A DNA stretch of 39,848 bases from Microvirga sesbaniae. Its GTDB lineage: Bacteria > Pseudomonadota > Alphaproteobacteria > Rhizobiales > Beijerinckiaceae. Position 1 is the stretch's first letter. Every line of letters starts with the position of its first letter. The position numbers and the translations under genes are program-made. A model generated the notes under the pieces. The model saw only the letters and a list, made by a program, of their open reading frames with translations. It made no database searches and had not been told where the DNA came from. The stretch covers positions 1 through 39,848 of the forward strand of contig NZ_JAMXFJ010000038.1 in the NCBI RefSeq assembly GCF_025460805.1, given 5' to 3'. Below, piece after piece: positions 1 through 8,422 of this stretch.

Positions 1-52
1 CTGTTGCCTGGTCCTCTGTAGAAACACGGGCATAGCCGATTAGGTTGGCTTT

Positions 53-67
53 AGGAGGGGAGGGGGC
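53..67. repeat. 15-bp purine-rich repeat, copy 1 of 2
   Basis: The 15-mer AGGAGGGGAGGGGGC occurs here and again, identical and in the same orientation, at 928-942. The two copies bracket the vapBC pair. The flanking bases differ on both sides. It may be a simple purine-rich coincidence or a trace of a cassette boundary; nothing else in the sequence decides. Confidence 0.4.
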
Positions 68-130
68 CTTCATCGCCGGAGAAACCTCGGAGCTCGCTTC
101 AGGCTCAATTAAACGGACCGAGCTTATGCC

Positions 131-532
131 TTACTTGAACGGATTTACGATGGTCAGACTGTCCTGAACCCGCTGGCCGTCTTGTAGGTCCTCCGAAAAG
201 AGGGTCTCGCAGCCGGCACTCACGGCTGCGGCGACAATCAGGCTGTCATAGATCGAGAAGCCGTAGCGCTTCATGACGTTGAGCGCCACATCATGGGTAT
301 CGGTGGTGATCGGCTCGACCGCGCAAAAGTGCCGTACTCCAGCCAAGACCTCTCGGACCTCGTCGAGATCCATCTTGAGCTTTCGAGTCATGACGCTCAC
401 GACCTCGTTCAAGACTTGAACACTTACTGTGCCTCCCGAAGCCAGGAGAGCCTCGGCCCGATCGGCTTTGGCCGCATCCTCAGACAGCAGATACAAGATG
501 ACATTGGTGTCGAAAAAGGTCTTACCGCTCAT
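131..532 (-). CDS. vapC: VapC-type PIN-domain ribonuclease toxin
   Basis: A 133-residue PIN-domain protein, the usual VapC length. VapC toxins are Mg-dependent RNases that cut tRNA or rRNA and are held inactive by VapB. The acidic residues are in place: Asp in FFDTNVI near residue 8, Glu in VLNEVVSV, Asp in YDSLIVAAA and Asp in LFSEDLQDG. The ATG at 532 (MSGKTFF) is chosen because the PIN fold begins there; the open frame continues upstream only because it overlaps the antitoxin gene. The first 11 bases overlap the end of vapB, indicating translational coupling. Family assignment is firm; the RNA target cannot be read from sequence. Confidence 0.9.
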   Translation of the reverse strand: MSGKTFFDTNVILYLLSEDAAKADRAEALLASGGTVSVQVLNEVVSVMTRKLKMDLDEVREVLAGVRHFCAVEPITTDTHDVALNVMKRYGFSIYDSLIVAAAVSAGCETLFSEDLQDGQRVQDSLTIVNPFK

Positions 533-752
533 TGGCCTCAAGCCGATCGAACTTGAACCCAGTGGGGAGGCGGCCACGGAAGCGCCGCAGGCGTGCGAGG
601 GTCTCGGCTGCATCAGGGGCTTTTGAGACCTCGAAGGAGCGCGATCCAGCAACGATGATTTCGATATCGTCGCCTTCCTTCAGGTTCAACGCGTCGACGA
701 CGGCTGAGGGAAGGCGGACAGCAAGGGAGTTCCCCCACTTGGCGACCTGCAT
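522..752 (-). CDS. vapB: VapB-type AbrB/MazE-fold antitoxin
   Basis: A 76-residue SpoVT/AbrB swapped-hairpin antitoxin. The N-terminal MQVAKWGNSLAVRLP segment is the typical DNA-binding beta-hairpin, followed by the EGDDIEI strand. The C-terminal part (LRRFRGRLPTGFKFDR) should wrap the toxin. The ATG at 752 is preferred over upstream codons because GGAGG lies 5 bases before it. It overlaps vapC by 11 bases and precedes it in transcription, the standard antitoxin-first order. Antitoxins of this fold repress their own operon, which fits the dyad just upstream. Confidence 0.88.
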   Translation of the reverse strand: MQVAKWGNSLAVRLPSAVVDALNLKEGDDIEIIVAGSRSFEVSKAPDAAETLARLRRFRGRLPTGFKFDRLEANER

Positions 753-764
753 GATATCCTCCAT

Positions 765-790
765 GATATACGAAATGTTAGATGTATATC
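765..790. promoter_or_regulatory. Candidate VapB operator (7-bp inverted repeat)
   Basis: GATATAC (765-771) and GTATATC (784-790) form a perfect 7-bp inverted repeat with a 12-base AT-rich spacer. It starts 12 bases upstream of the vapB start codon, in the expected promoter region. AbrB-fold antitoxins bind such palindromes to autoregulate. Binding is inferred. Confidence 0.55.
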
Positions 791-1529
791 TAATTCGTGA
801 GGTGCAGCGAAGCAAGACCAGTGCAGCCTATCAAACCACTAATCAGAGATAACTGTTGTACAATGTCTGCGGATAGCCGCATCTGGCCGTTTGGGATTGT
901 TGCTGCGGCCGATCTCATGGCGTGACGAGGAGGGGAGGGGGCTGACCAAAACAAGCAGAAATGCCTTGAAAGTTAAGGCTCTGGCAGTTCCCTTAGGGAA
1001 TGCGAGGCTCTCGCCGGCCTTCTCGGCCGAGATGCCGATAAGCGGCAGTTATCGATACCTAAACCGCAACGCTAATCCCCCGATGCCAAACTGTAGTCAA
1101 CTCCTACTTAGCTTCACTAATTCTCAGATTTATCCTTTTATTCAACATTTTATATGGTGTATAAACTGGTAGTGGCGGGGTAACAGGGCAGTTTAGGGGC
1201 GTGGCCTCAAGCTGCCCGGAAAACGAGTTCGGCTCACCCCAGTTCGATCCAGTCGGTCGCAAGATAAGCGAAGAACGACAGCCCGAGCGTGTGGCAGGTC
1301 GTTCACAGGTCCAGAGGCACGCCTTACGTCATACGGCCAAGTTCCAACGACAGTAGTGACAACGGGAAGACCACCTAGCACTCGCATCTCACGTGCCCGA
1401 CAGGCAGGCCGAGCGGGAGCACACAGGGACGTGTGTGAGCCGGCAAGAAAGCAGCGTCGCTCCGCTCCATGGCCTGCGGAGCAGGACGCCCTACCTCCCC
1501 GCATACATGTCACCCCTGCGAGTTCGGCG
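791..1529. other. Intergenic region, no gene recognised
   Basis: About 740 bases between the divergent vapBC operon and the gene at 1530. It holds the second copy of the 15-bp purine-rich repeat (928-942) and an AT-rich patch around 1100-1170. Short open frames here have neither ribosome-binding sites nor recognisable composition. I see no RNA gene. Confidence 0.5.
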
Positions 1530-2570
1530 ATGACAGCTTCCGCTCACATCTACCTAGACCTCGTACGCAGAGCACTGAACCTCGCTGGCGAGGAGCTTCG
1601 AGGTCACCGGGTCATTGGTGAGATCATGATTCATGAGCGATGCGTCATCCTGGTCCGCTACAGCTGGGCCGACGATGGCACCCGCATCGAGGCAGACATT
1701 GCCCTCGAGGGCAGGGGCGGGATTGTCCGGCAAGTGGTCGTGGGCGCAGGACGAAGTGTCGGGCTCCCCAACGATTGGGTCGAGGACATCCTGCCCGCCG
1801 CCTTTGATCACGGACCGTCCGCGGCGGCTGGGTTCCCGACGGGAATGTACCCGTCCTGGGAGCGCCCTGGGCTTCGGGTTCTCGCTGCGCCAGCCAGCCT
1901 GCTTGTTCCGATGACATTCCTCGCCTCGCTTCGCCTGAGAGACGACATCGGCTACGACGATCTTGAACCTGCCATCCGGATCGCGGCTCAGGCCGGCATC
2001 AAGAGTGCCAAGAGGCTGAAGCGCCTCGTCGCTCCTTACCTGGAGAGAAGAGTCAACGAGGACGGCGAGATAGCCCGGACCATTGAGAGGAGGCTGTCCC
2101 AGTTCGACTATGCACTTGATCGTTTTGGCTGCGGGTTGGTGTTGAACGCGACCCCGAAGTCCCTGGCCGATGTCGCCGCACTGGCGGGGGAGGATGGCGA
2201 CTGCTTTGGACTTGCCGCGGGCGAGTTCCAGCAGGCGTTCTATCTGGAGAAGGACAAGGCAGCCCAACAGGCTATGCTCGATCCGGTGCCCATCTCGACC
2301 GGAGAGCCGAGGGATAATGCCTGGCTCGGAGCGGTCGGCGAGCACCTGGCCCAGCGCTGGGGGCTCGAGGTGCCGCCCTGGACCAAAGAGGCGGCCTTCA
2401 TGGGCGGACAGAGGCCGTACTTCTGGCCAGACGAGACGCTGGCGCGCGACATTCAGATCATCGAGACGCCTCCGGCCTTTCGGAGACGGCTGCTGTTCAC
2501 CTATGCGGAGCCGCTCATGAACGCGAAGTTCCCCAATGACCGAAAGGTCAGGATGCCGTTCTGGCATTAA
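1530..2570 (+). CDS. Nucleotidyltransferase-like protein (DUF6036-like), orphan
   Basis: A 346-residue soluble protein. The first ~150 residues have the layout of DUF6036-type nucleotidyltransferase-fold proteins: an IMIHERCVILVRYSW strand region, an acidic EADIAL segment, then GLPNDWVEDILPAAF. The next part (residues ~125-180, ASLLVPMTFLASLRLRDDIG to IKSAKRLKRLV) resembles their helical region. The catalytic DxD of true nucleotidyltransferases is not clearly present. The C-terminal ~90 residues (AQRWGLEVPPWTK, FRRRLLFTYAEPL) form a tail often seen in antitoxin-like alphaproteobacterial proteins. The ATG at 1530 is chosen because the coding character starts there; its ribosome site is weak. 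No toxin partner is adjacent. Function is not known. Confidence 0.65.
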   Translation: MTASAHIYLDLVRRALNLAGEELRGHRVIGEIMIHERCVILVRYSWADDGTRIEADIALEGRGGIVRQVVVGAGRSVGLPNDWVEDILPAAFDHGPSAAAGFPTGMYPSWERPGLRVLAAPASLLVPMTFLASLRLRDDIGYDDLEPAIRIAAQAGIKSAKRLKRLVAPYLERRVNEDGEIARTIERRLSQFDYALDRFGCGLVLNATPKSLADVAALAGEDGDCFGLAAGEFQQAFYLEKDKAAQQAMLDPVPISTGEPRDNAWLGAVGEHLAQRWGLEVPPWTKEAAFMGGQRPYFWPDETLARDIQIIETPPAFRRRLLFTYAEPLMNAKFPNDRKVRMPFWH

Positions 2571-2739
2571 GGCAGCCTTATCTGGAGTTATCGCCTGGAG
2601 ATGCAGCTGCTCGGTGGGTTTGGCAGAGCCCATTGCGTGAGCACCCTTGAGCCCCGGAGTGAGGGTCTTTGAACCGTGGCAGGAGCCCTCCACCATCGAC
2701 CGCTCCTGACACACCTGGTTCTGGGAGGTCCCTGCCACG

Positions 2740-4014
2740 TCAAGCCTTGTCGAGGGGCCGGCGCGTCTTCGGCTCGACGACGACGCTGGGCGGCACAGCC
2801 TCCGATCCCGTCTCGACCAGACGCTGCAGGTCACCCCGCGACACGGCGTCGGCTGTCGCAGCCGGAGTGGCGCGCTGGATGCCATGGGTCGCCGGCCGCC
2901 GCGCCGTGTCGGCCGCCGCTTTCTCGTCCTTGACCTCCGAGAGCGTCGCTGGAGCAATGAGGCCGAGACCAACCGCGTGCTCGGCCATCGCCAGACTGTC
3001 GGCCGCCAGCACCAGACTGCTTCCCGCCCCCGCCACCACCTTGGCGAGATCCTCGATCTCCCTGATCCTTTTGGGATCCCGCGAGACATTGCGGATGTAG
3101 ACCGCCAGCACCCGGCCGGGATGCTCGTCAACGATCTGGCGGTAGATCTCAGGATCATGCTGCCCGCTGTCGCCGATCAGCACGAAGGGCAGGTCACGGT
3201 AGAGCGCCAGCATGTTGTGGATCAGCTCACGCTTGTGGTCCTCGGCCTTGCGGGGCAGCGGGCTGGTCCACGAGACACCCCATTCGCGCAGGAACAGAAT
3301 TGGGCCAACGGGAATGCCATGCCGGTCAAAGAATTCCTCCAGCACCTCATAGATGCCCCAAGGCGCCCGCGAGACATAGAGCATGGGGTTCTGCTGATGG
3401 CCTGAGGTGCCGGCGTGCAGGGCCCGGTACAAGGCACCGACCCCAGGAAAAGCCACTCGGCTCTTGGCATCTTCGACGAACAAGCGCCAGAGCATCCTGA
3501 GCTTGTTGGCGACCCCTGTGTACATGATGGTGTCATCGATGTCGCTGATGACCACGTACCGGCAGCTGGCCGGCGGGATGAAGATCTGCGCTTGCGCCTG
3601 AACCGCCTGAGGCTGCTCCAGGGCCAGATCCATCGGGTGCCATAGACGATCGTCCTGGGGTGGCACGGCAGGGGCGAGATGGACCCGGAAGTAGCCATCC
3701 TGGTCGGTGGTGAAGGGTTCCTCCGCGCCGTAGAACCGGGCTGTCCCGTCCGCATTGGGAACGGCGCGGCGGGCGATGCGCCGGCCGATATCGCGCAGAT
3801 CAGCGAGGAGCGGGGCTCGTCGGGTCTCTGAGGACGGTTTCGACTGGCGGAACACCCGGCCGATCAGGAACACCTCAGTGGGGGAACCATACCCACGGTA
3901 GGGCTGGAGGACCACCCCGCTCTCGCCTTGCGCCTCACGCACAGGCCGAGCGATGAGGCCCGAGATCCGGGTAAATGCCCTCAACCAGGGTTTCGCCGTG
4001 CCCATGCCGCTCAT
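2740..4014 (-). CDS. App1-type phosphatidate phosphatase (DUF2183)
   Basis: A 424-residue protein matching the bacterial App1/DUF2183 family, HAD-superfamily enzymes related to yeast phosphatidate phosphatase App1. The catalytic DxDxT signature is at about residues 158-162 (SDIDDTIMYTG). Later conserved blocks follow: LYVSRAPWGIYEVLEEFF (~230) and LIGDSGQHDPEIY (~300), the second acidic HAD motif. The N-terminal ~150 residues contain a beta-rich region (GYFRVHL). The Ala/Thr-rich C-terminal ~60 residues are probably disordered. No signal peptide is evident. Substrate in bacteria is not established; lipid phosphate is an inference from the family. Transcribed alone, converging on the gene ending at 2570. 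Confidence 0.85.
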   Translation of the reverse strand: MSGMGTAKPWLRAFTRISGLIARPVREAQGESGVVLQPYRGYGSPTEVFLIGRVFRQSKPSSETRRAPLLADLRDIGRRIARRAVPNADGTARFYGAEEPFTTDQDGYFRVHLAPAVPPQDDRLWHPMDLALEQPQAVQAQAQIFIPPASCRYVVISDIDDTIMYTGVANKLRMLWRLFVEDAKSRVAFPGVGALYRALHAGTSGHQQNPMLYVSRAPWGIYEVLEEFFDRHGIPVGPILFLREWGVSWTSPLPRKAEDHKRELIHNMLALYRDLPFVLIGDSGQHDPEIYRQIVDEHPGRVLAVYIRNVSRDPKRIREIEDLAKVVAGAGSSLVLAADSLAMAEHAVGLGLIAPATLSEVKDEKAAADTARRPATHGIQRATPAATADAVSRGDLQRLVETGSEAVPPSVVVEPKTRRPLDKA

Positions 4015-4298
4015 GGCGTTCGCTTTGTTCCTCTGTCTTGTCCCCCAATGAAGCAGGACCCGGGAAAGATCCTTGGACGGGCATGTGCGTTGAGGAATAG
4101 CCGCCTTTGGATCGCTTGGGCTCAGGCAGGGAAGAACGTCTGCAACGCGCCCGCGAGCCGACCTTCACACGGTCGCGCTTAAAGACCCAAGTCGACCCGT
4201 TGCAGGCATTCATAATGTTTGATCGTTGGTCAGCAGGCCGCGAAGCGAAATCATTGAAGTGTCGTCCTGCGGTGTATCTCAGTTGTGTCTCGATCAAC

Positions 4299-4601
4299 TT
4301 ACTTGCTCACGGGCCGATCTGATGGCGACCGGGCTGTTCTCGTCTTCAACTTGCGCAGAACGGACTTGATGTGCTCCTTGACGGCAGCCTCGTCGATCTT
4401 CAACAGATCCGCAACGGTAGACGGGCTTTGGCCGGTCGCCAGATGCGTGATGATCTCAGTTTCCCTCGGCGACATGCCCGGGGAGGCAGAGCATCGGTTT
4501 TCGTTCGCTGCCTCCGGATGGAAGAACCGAGATGGACTGTACGCGGCTTCAATGATGCTGCCGGATGGTTCCCTCCGGCGCCGAATGATCTTTGCGGTCA
4601 T
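4299..4601 (-). CDS. Short LuxR/NarL-type HTH protein without receiver domain
   Basis: A 100-residue protein whose C-terminal half is a LuxR/GerE helix-turn-helix: MSPRETEIITHLATGQSPSTVADLL followed by AVKEHIKSVLRKLKTRT. The N-terminal ~40 residues show no receiver or sensor domain, so it is either a stand-alone DNA-binding protein or the remnant of a response regulator. The ATG at 4601 is preferred over an upstream TTG because AGGGGG lies 8 bases before it. Stand-alone HTH proteins of this shape are frequent in Hyphomicrobiales. The target is unknown. Confidence 0.7.
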   Translation of the reverse strand: MTAKIIRRRREPSGSIIEAAYSPSRFFHPEAANENRCSASPGMSPRETEIITHLATGQSPSTVADLLKIDEAAVKEHIKSVLRKLKTRTARSPSDRPVSK

Positions 4602-4730
4602 CGCGGCTGCCCCCTTGCAACGGATTAACCCTGTAAGCTGTTTAGCGGATCGGCCGGGGAAATACTTTGCAGTTTGCCTCAAGCTTTGCGCCGTTTATCT
4701 CACGCGCGGGATCAAAGGAGGTAGGGCCGA

Positions 4731-5780
4731 TCAGACCCGAAGATATTGGATCCACTCGGCCAGAACTGGCTGGCCAGATCCATTCGAGCCAGGCTGGAGA
4801 TGTTTGATTGTCCGATGAGCCGAGGCGCCCTCGGCTCGGGCTTCCCGGGGCGACATATCGAACATTCCGCGGAACGTCCGGCTGAAGGCGGTTTCACTGT
4901 TGAAGCCCCACGAGTAGGCGATATCCGCAATGGAGCGATGAGCATGGGCTGATGACGTGATCTCGCTGAAGCACCGGAGCATCCGTCGTGCCCGTATGAA
5001 CGCCGCTAATCCACCCAATGGCTCGAACATTCGGCCGAGTGTGGCCCTTGACAGGCGGAACTCGCGGCCGATGCTGTCCACCGTCAGCAATGGATCTGCC
5101 AGATTGTTGTCGATATAGCGCTTGATCGTCAGGATCAGTGCAGCGCGTTTGGCGATCGTTGTTATCTCATGAGCGTCGGCCGCAGGGCCGAAACAGGCAG
5201 CGACAAGGCTAGCCGTCGCATTAGAGATACGAGCCCCATCCTCTGAACTGAGAGAGCCTGCCGCCTGATAGACGGTGCTCAGATAGGTGGCGAGCAGGTG
5301 GCCGAGAGAGGACTGACCTGAGAGCACAAGGCCATGGAGCCCGTCGGGATTCCTCACCAGAGGCTCCAATACCGATCGCGGGACCACGAGACTGAGGTTC
5401 TGAAAGGTCTCCGCCCGGGTATGCATTGTCCGGGACAGATCAAGGATGCTGAGATCGCCAGGACGGACATGGACCGTTCGGCCCTCTGCATCTCCCGCGT
5501 AGCCGCCTACGGGATAAAGCTGCACGAGGTAATGATCGACGCCGCTGCGCGCGATCGTCACCGGGGTGCGGCGAAACTCTTGCCCACTCGCTGCCACGCT
5601 TCCGAGGAGCAACGGACCAAAGTGGTAACTGTCGATTTTGACCCGGAACGATGCGACGGCTTGTGTATCTGCGACCGCTACGTCAAACAGCGGCGAGACA
5701 ATGTTGCGCCATATCCAGTATGCCTCCTCCGGCGCGGACACCAGGGATCCTTCGAAAGAAAAAGACGGCAGACTTGGCAT
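4731..5780 (-). CDS. AraC-family transcriptional regulator
   Basis: A 349-residue regulator. Residues ~30-190 form an AraC_binding_2-like sensor domain (VQLYPVGGYAGDAEG, PGDLSILDLSRTMHTR). Residues ~240-335 carry the two helix-turn-helices (LLTVDSIGREFRLSRATLGRMF and SIADIAYSWGFNSETAFSRTFR), ending in the usual MSPREAR. The start at 5780 gives full family length. The gene stands alone on the minus strand with a long non-coding region upstream, so its target is either itself or a distant gene. The effector is unknown. Confidence 0.88.
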   Translation of the reverse strand: MPSLPSFSFEGSLVSAPEEAYWIWRNIVSPLFDVAVADTQAVASFRVKIDSYHFGPLLLGSVAASGQEFRRTPVTIARSGVDHYLVQLYPVGGYAGDAEGRTVHVRPGDLSILDLSRTMHTRAETFQNLSLVVPRSVLEPLVRNPDGLHGLVLSGQSSLGHLLATYLSTVYQAAGSLSSEDGARISNATASLVAACFGPAADAHEITTIAKRAALILTIKRYIDNNLADPLLTVDSIGREFRLSRATLGRMFEPLGGLAAFIRARRMLRCFSEITSSAHAHRSIADIAYSWGFNSETAFSRTFRGMFDMSPREARAEGASAHRTIKHLQPGSNGSGQPVLAEWIQYLRV

Positions 5781-6532
5781 AGATCGAAAGGCACCCCAGA
5801 GCTCGTTCTCATTCAGGGAAGAGCCTAGGAGAAGTCTAACGGAGCACTACTGAAAGTCGAGATCTTATCAAATTCAAGATGAACATCTTGTTACTTCGCC
5901 GTCTAACCTTTGCGCTCCGTCGGAAATATGTGGGAGGCCCGGAGCTGCCACTAACCGTTTGTTCTTCCCTTGCTTCGCTTTGCCAGATTAAGAAATGGCA
6001 CCTGAGACAGATCCGCCAAGTGACCCAGCCTTCGCTGCGCCCTTGAGCCTTCTAAAGTCACAGATCAAACGTCGCCTTATGGCATCGGGCTGACCTTAGC
6101 CTTAGTTCCTCACTGATGGGATGATCGGACGTTCGTTCAGGCCATGGTACTACCGAGCTTGCCCCCCATGACGCCGTTCAGTGCGGCTTGTTTGTTGAAG
6201 ACAAGTAACGCCCGGACCAGCCCTGGGCCGCAAGCCATCAGCCGCAGTCGAGGATTATCCATTTTAGCCGCTCCAGTCTGATTGCTCTTTCGTCGCCTGG
6301 AGCAGAGCCTCAAGGGAGTTGGAGGAGCCCGCTTCGGGAGGTCAACCTTTCCTGTTAGGATTATGACTTGATCGCGGCTCCGGCGAACCCCCGGATGGAC
6401 GCCTGCCGGACGCGACGGAGGGAACTCGGGCCTGACCGGGCGCCATCGGGAGGCGGGCGTAACAACTGCCCGAGCCGGAGGGGGGTCTGACGAAACGTCG
6501 GGCAATGGACCGCGGGCGTGGAAAGGATCGGG
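5781..6532. other. Long intergenic region, no gene recognised
   Basis: About 750 bases between the divergent AraC gene and the small gene at 6533. The only structure seen is the dyad at 5875-5890 and a short CTGACCTTAGCC motif near 6090, also present in the repeat at 25974. Open frames on both strands around 6137-6592 are Pro/Arg-rich high-GC artefacts without a convincing start. Confidence 0.45.
5875..5890. promoter_or_regulatory. Dyad upstream of the AraC gene
   Basis: CAAGAT (5875-5880), GAAC, then ATCTTG (5885-5890) form a perfect 6-bp inverted repeat, about 95 bases before the AraC start codon. It could be an operator or a chance dyad. Confidence 0.3.
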
Positions 6533-6802
6533 ATGGCGGCGCGGGAGCGAACCTATTGGTGCGTAGGAGGTCCGTGCGACGGCATGCTTCACACCGTGGG
6601 CGACGAGCAGCGGATCTGCCTGTCACCCCGGCACGATGAGGCACTGCCGGCTTCTCCAGACAGGATCTCGGCTCCATCGAGCGAGGCCGCCGACGATGAC
6701 GTGCGGCGGCTTCTGGCGCCTGACGGCAGGTGGCACGAGTTCCTGGTGCCGTCGGCCTGGACAAGCATGCAAGCGACAGTCTGGCTTAATCGCCGCCGCT
6801 GA
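6533..6802 (+). CDS. Small hypothetical protein (89 residues)
   Basis: An 89-residue soluble protein beginning MAARERTYWCVGGPCDGM. Short proteins with a YW-x3-GGPCDGM start occur in Methylobacteriaceae-type genomes, but I know no function. It has no signal peptide or membrane segment. A GGAAAGGAT purine tract lies just before the ATG at 6533; a GTG at 6518 is the alternative. It sits 52 bases upstream of the glutamate-receptor-like channel on the same strand, so the two may share a transcript. Confidence 0.55.
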   Translation: MAARERTYWCVGGPCDGMLHTVGDEQRICLSPRHDEALPASPDRISAPSSEAADDDVRRLLAPDGRWHEFLVPSAWTSMQATVWLNRRR

Positions 6803-6854
6803 GCGACTTTCCGCATGCCGCCAATCTTCTTCTCCACGCAGGCAAAGAGGGACG

Positions 6855-7940
6855 ATGATGCAGTACCTGCGCGCACTTCTATTCCTGTTCGGGAGTTTCA
6901 TAGCACCGTCGATCGCACCGGCTGCCGCCCAGATCACTGGTAATCGCGAACTCGTCATCGCTACCAAGGAAGCGGCGCCCTTCGCCATGAAGGCGGCTGA
7001 CGGCTCGTGGTTCGGCATCAGCATCGACCTGTGGCGAAGGGTCGGCGACCAGTTGCAACTCCGGTACAGGTTCGTTGAGGAGCCGACGGTGCCCGGGCTG
7101 CTGCACGGGACGGCCGAGGGCAAGTACGACGCGGCGGTCGCGGCCCTGACCATCACAGCCGAGCGGGAACGATTGCTCGATTTCAGCCAGCCGTTCTATC
7201 TCAGCGGCCTAGGGATTGCGGTGCCGTCGGCCCGCCCCTCGGCTTGGCAGTTGATCATCGATACGGTCGGATCGTTCGGCTTCGTCCAGGCCATCCTGGC
7301 CTTGGTGGGCCTTGCCGTGGGCATCGGTCTGCTGATCTGGCTGTTCGAGCGCCGCCACAACGAGGATTTCGGGGGTGGGGCCGTCAAGGGGCTTGGCACC
7401 AGCATCTGGTGGTCGGCCGAGACCATGACCCAGGCAAGCACGGGCTATCTCGCGCCGAGGACACTGCCCGGGCGCATCTTGGCCATCGTGTGGATGGCTG
7501 CCTCCGTCGTGGCGCTTGCGGTCTTCACCGCGAGCGTGACGTCGACGCTCACAACGCGCAAGCTCCAGGGGCTTGTGTCCGGGGTGAATGATCTGACGGC
7601 GGTCAGGGTCGGGGTCGTGGTAGGTTCGGCGACCACGGCATTCCTCGACGAGCGCCGGATCGGCTACCAGACCTTTGCCACTCCCCAGGATGGTCTTGGG
7701 GCACTCAAAGGAGGCACGCTGGATGCCTTCGTGTACGACAAGCCATTGCTGGCCTGGATCGTGAGGGAGCAGTTCGCGTCCTCCGCGGAGATACTGGAGA
7801 TCTCCTTCGACGCGCAGATGTACGGCATCGCACTGCCCCCCGGCAGTCCCCTGCGCGAGGCTGTCGATGTCGCCATGCTAGAGACGATCCAGGGCGCCTG
7901 GTGGCGCCAGACGCTCTTTCGCTATCTCGGCGAACGGTAG
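6855..7940 (+). CDS. Prokaryotic ionotropic glutamate receptor-like channel
   Basis: A 361-residue protein with the GluR0 layout. It has a signal peptide (1-25), ligand-binding lobe S1 (~32-125), a first membrane helix (~142-164), a re-entrant pore loop (~180-200), a second membrane helix (~207-229) and lobe S2 (~240-355). S1 contains ALTITAERERLLDFSQPF, matching the receptor segment whose Arg binds the ligand alpha-carboxylate. S2 contains LDAFVYDKPLL, where the Asp would bind the alpha-amino group. The filter region reads TQASTGYLAP instead of a TVGYGD potassium filter, so ion selectivity may differ. Two adjacent ATGs (6855, 6858) follow GAGGG; the second has better spacing. Amino-acid gating is inferred from the family. 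Confidence 0.88.
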   Translation: MMQYLRALLFLFGSFIAPSIAPAAAQITGNRELVIATKEAAPFAMKAADGSWFGISIDLWRRVGDQLQLRYRFVEEPTVPGLLHGTAEGKYDAAVAALTITAERERLLDFSQPFYLSGLGIAVPSARPSAWQLIIDTVGSFGFVQAILALVGLAVGIGLLIWLFERRHNEDFGGGAVKGLGTSIWWSAETMTQASTGYLAPRTLPGRILAIVWMAASVVALAVFTASVTSTLTTRKLQGLVSGVNDLTAVRVGVVVGSATTAFLDERRIGYQTFATPQDGLGALKGGTLDAFVYDKPLLAWIVREQFASSAEILEISFDAQMYGIALPPGSPLREAVDVAMLETIQGAWWRQTLFRYLGER

Positions 7941-8381
7941 GGCGGGCGGCGGAGCGATGCCGAGCGGCAGGCCGCCGCAGACACGCTAGCCGAAGAGCAC
8001 GGGAACGACTTATCGTGAAGATCACCTTGTACCAACGGGCGTTTGCAGGCCATTCCGGCCGAACACACCGACGCTGTGGAGGCCGGCGGACACGACGAAC
8101 GACATCGCCGCCTTGGTGGCAGCCGCCTGGGTTCAGGGTGATGCCGGAGGCCTCGCCAACGGCCGGGCGCGGATCGTGCTCTGATCGAGTTCGTACTGGG
8201 CGACATCGAGTTGGGCTCCCAAGAGGTCGAGTTCGACCTGACGGTGCTCAAGCTCGTCTGGCCCGCGCCGCCCGGCACCGCTTCCCGGCCAAGACCACCG
8301 GCCCCGACGGTTATTCTAAGCCTCGGGAAAACAGTCACCCTTCGATGCACGATTGTCACCCAGCGCATATGGATGGAGCGG
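7941..8381. other. Intergenic region, no convincing gene
   Basis: About 440 bases after the channel gene. High-GC open frames exist on both strands (for example around 7901-8479 plus), but none has a start with a ribosome site or a recognisable family. Possibly degraded coding sequence; I cannot name it. Confidence 0.4.
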
Positions 8382-8422
8382 GGAATGTCGTCTTCTGGCA
8401 GATTGCGTTGACAAAGTCGGCA
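8382..8422. repeat. 41-bp dispersed repeat, copy 1
   Basis: This 41-base stretch, starting GGAATGTC and containing TGGCAGAT and GTTGA, aligns without gaps to 22327-22367 at 31 of 41 positions in the same orientation. It overlaps the putative left end of the IS1182 element. It could be an old transposon end or a genomic dispersed repeat. Confidence 0.5.

Noticed and set aside
1554..3158. 534-codon open frame on the minus strand
   Set aside because: It is antisense to the nucleotidyltransferase-like gene and runs into the App1 gene in another frame; Arg/Ser-rich artefact.
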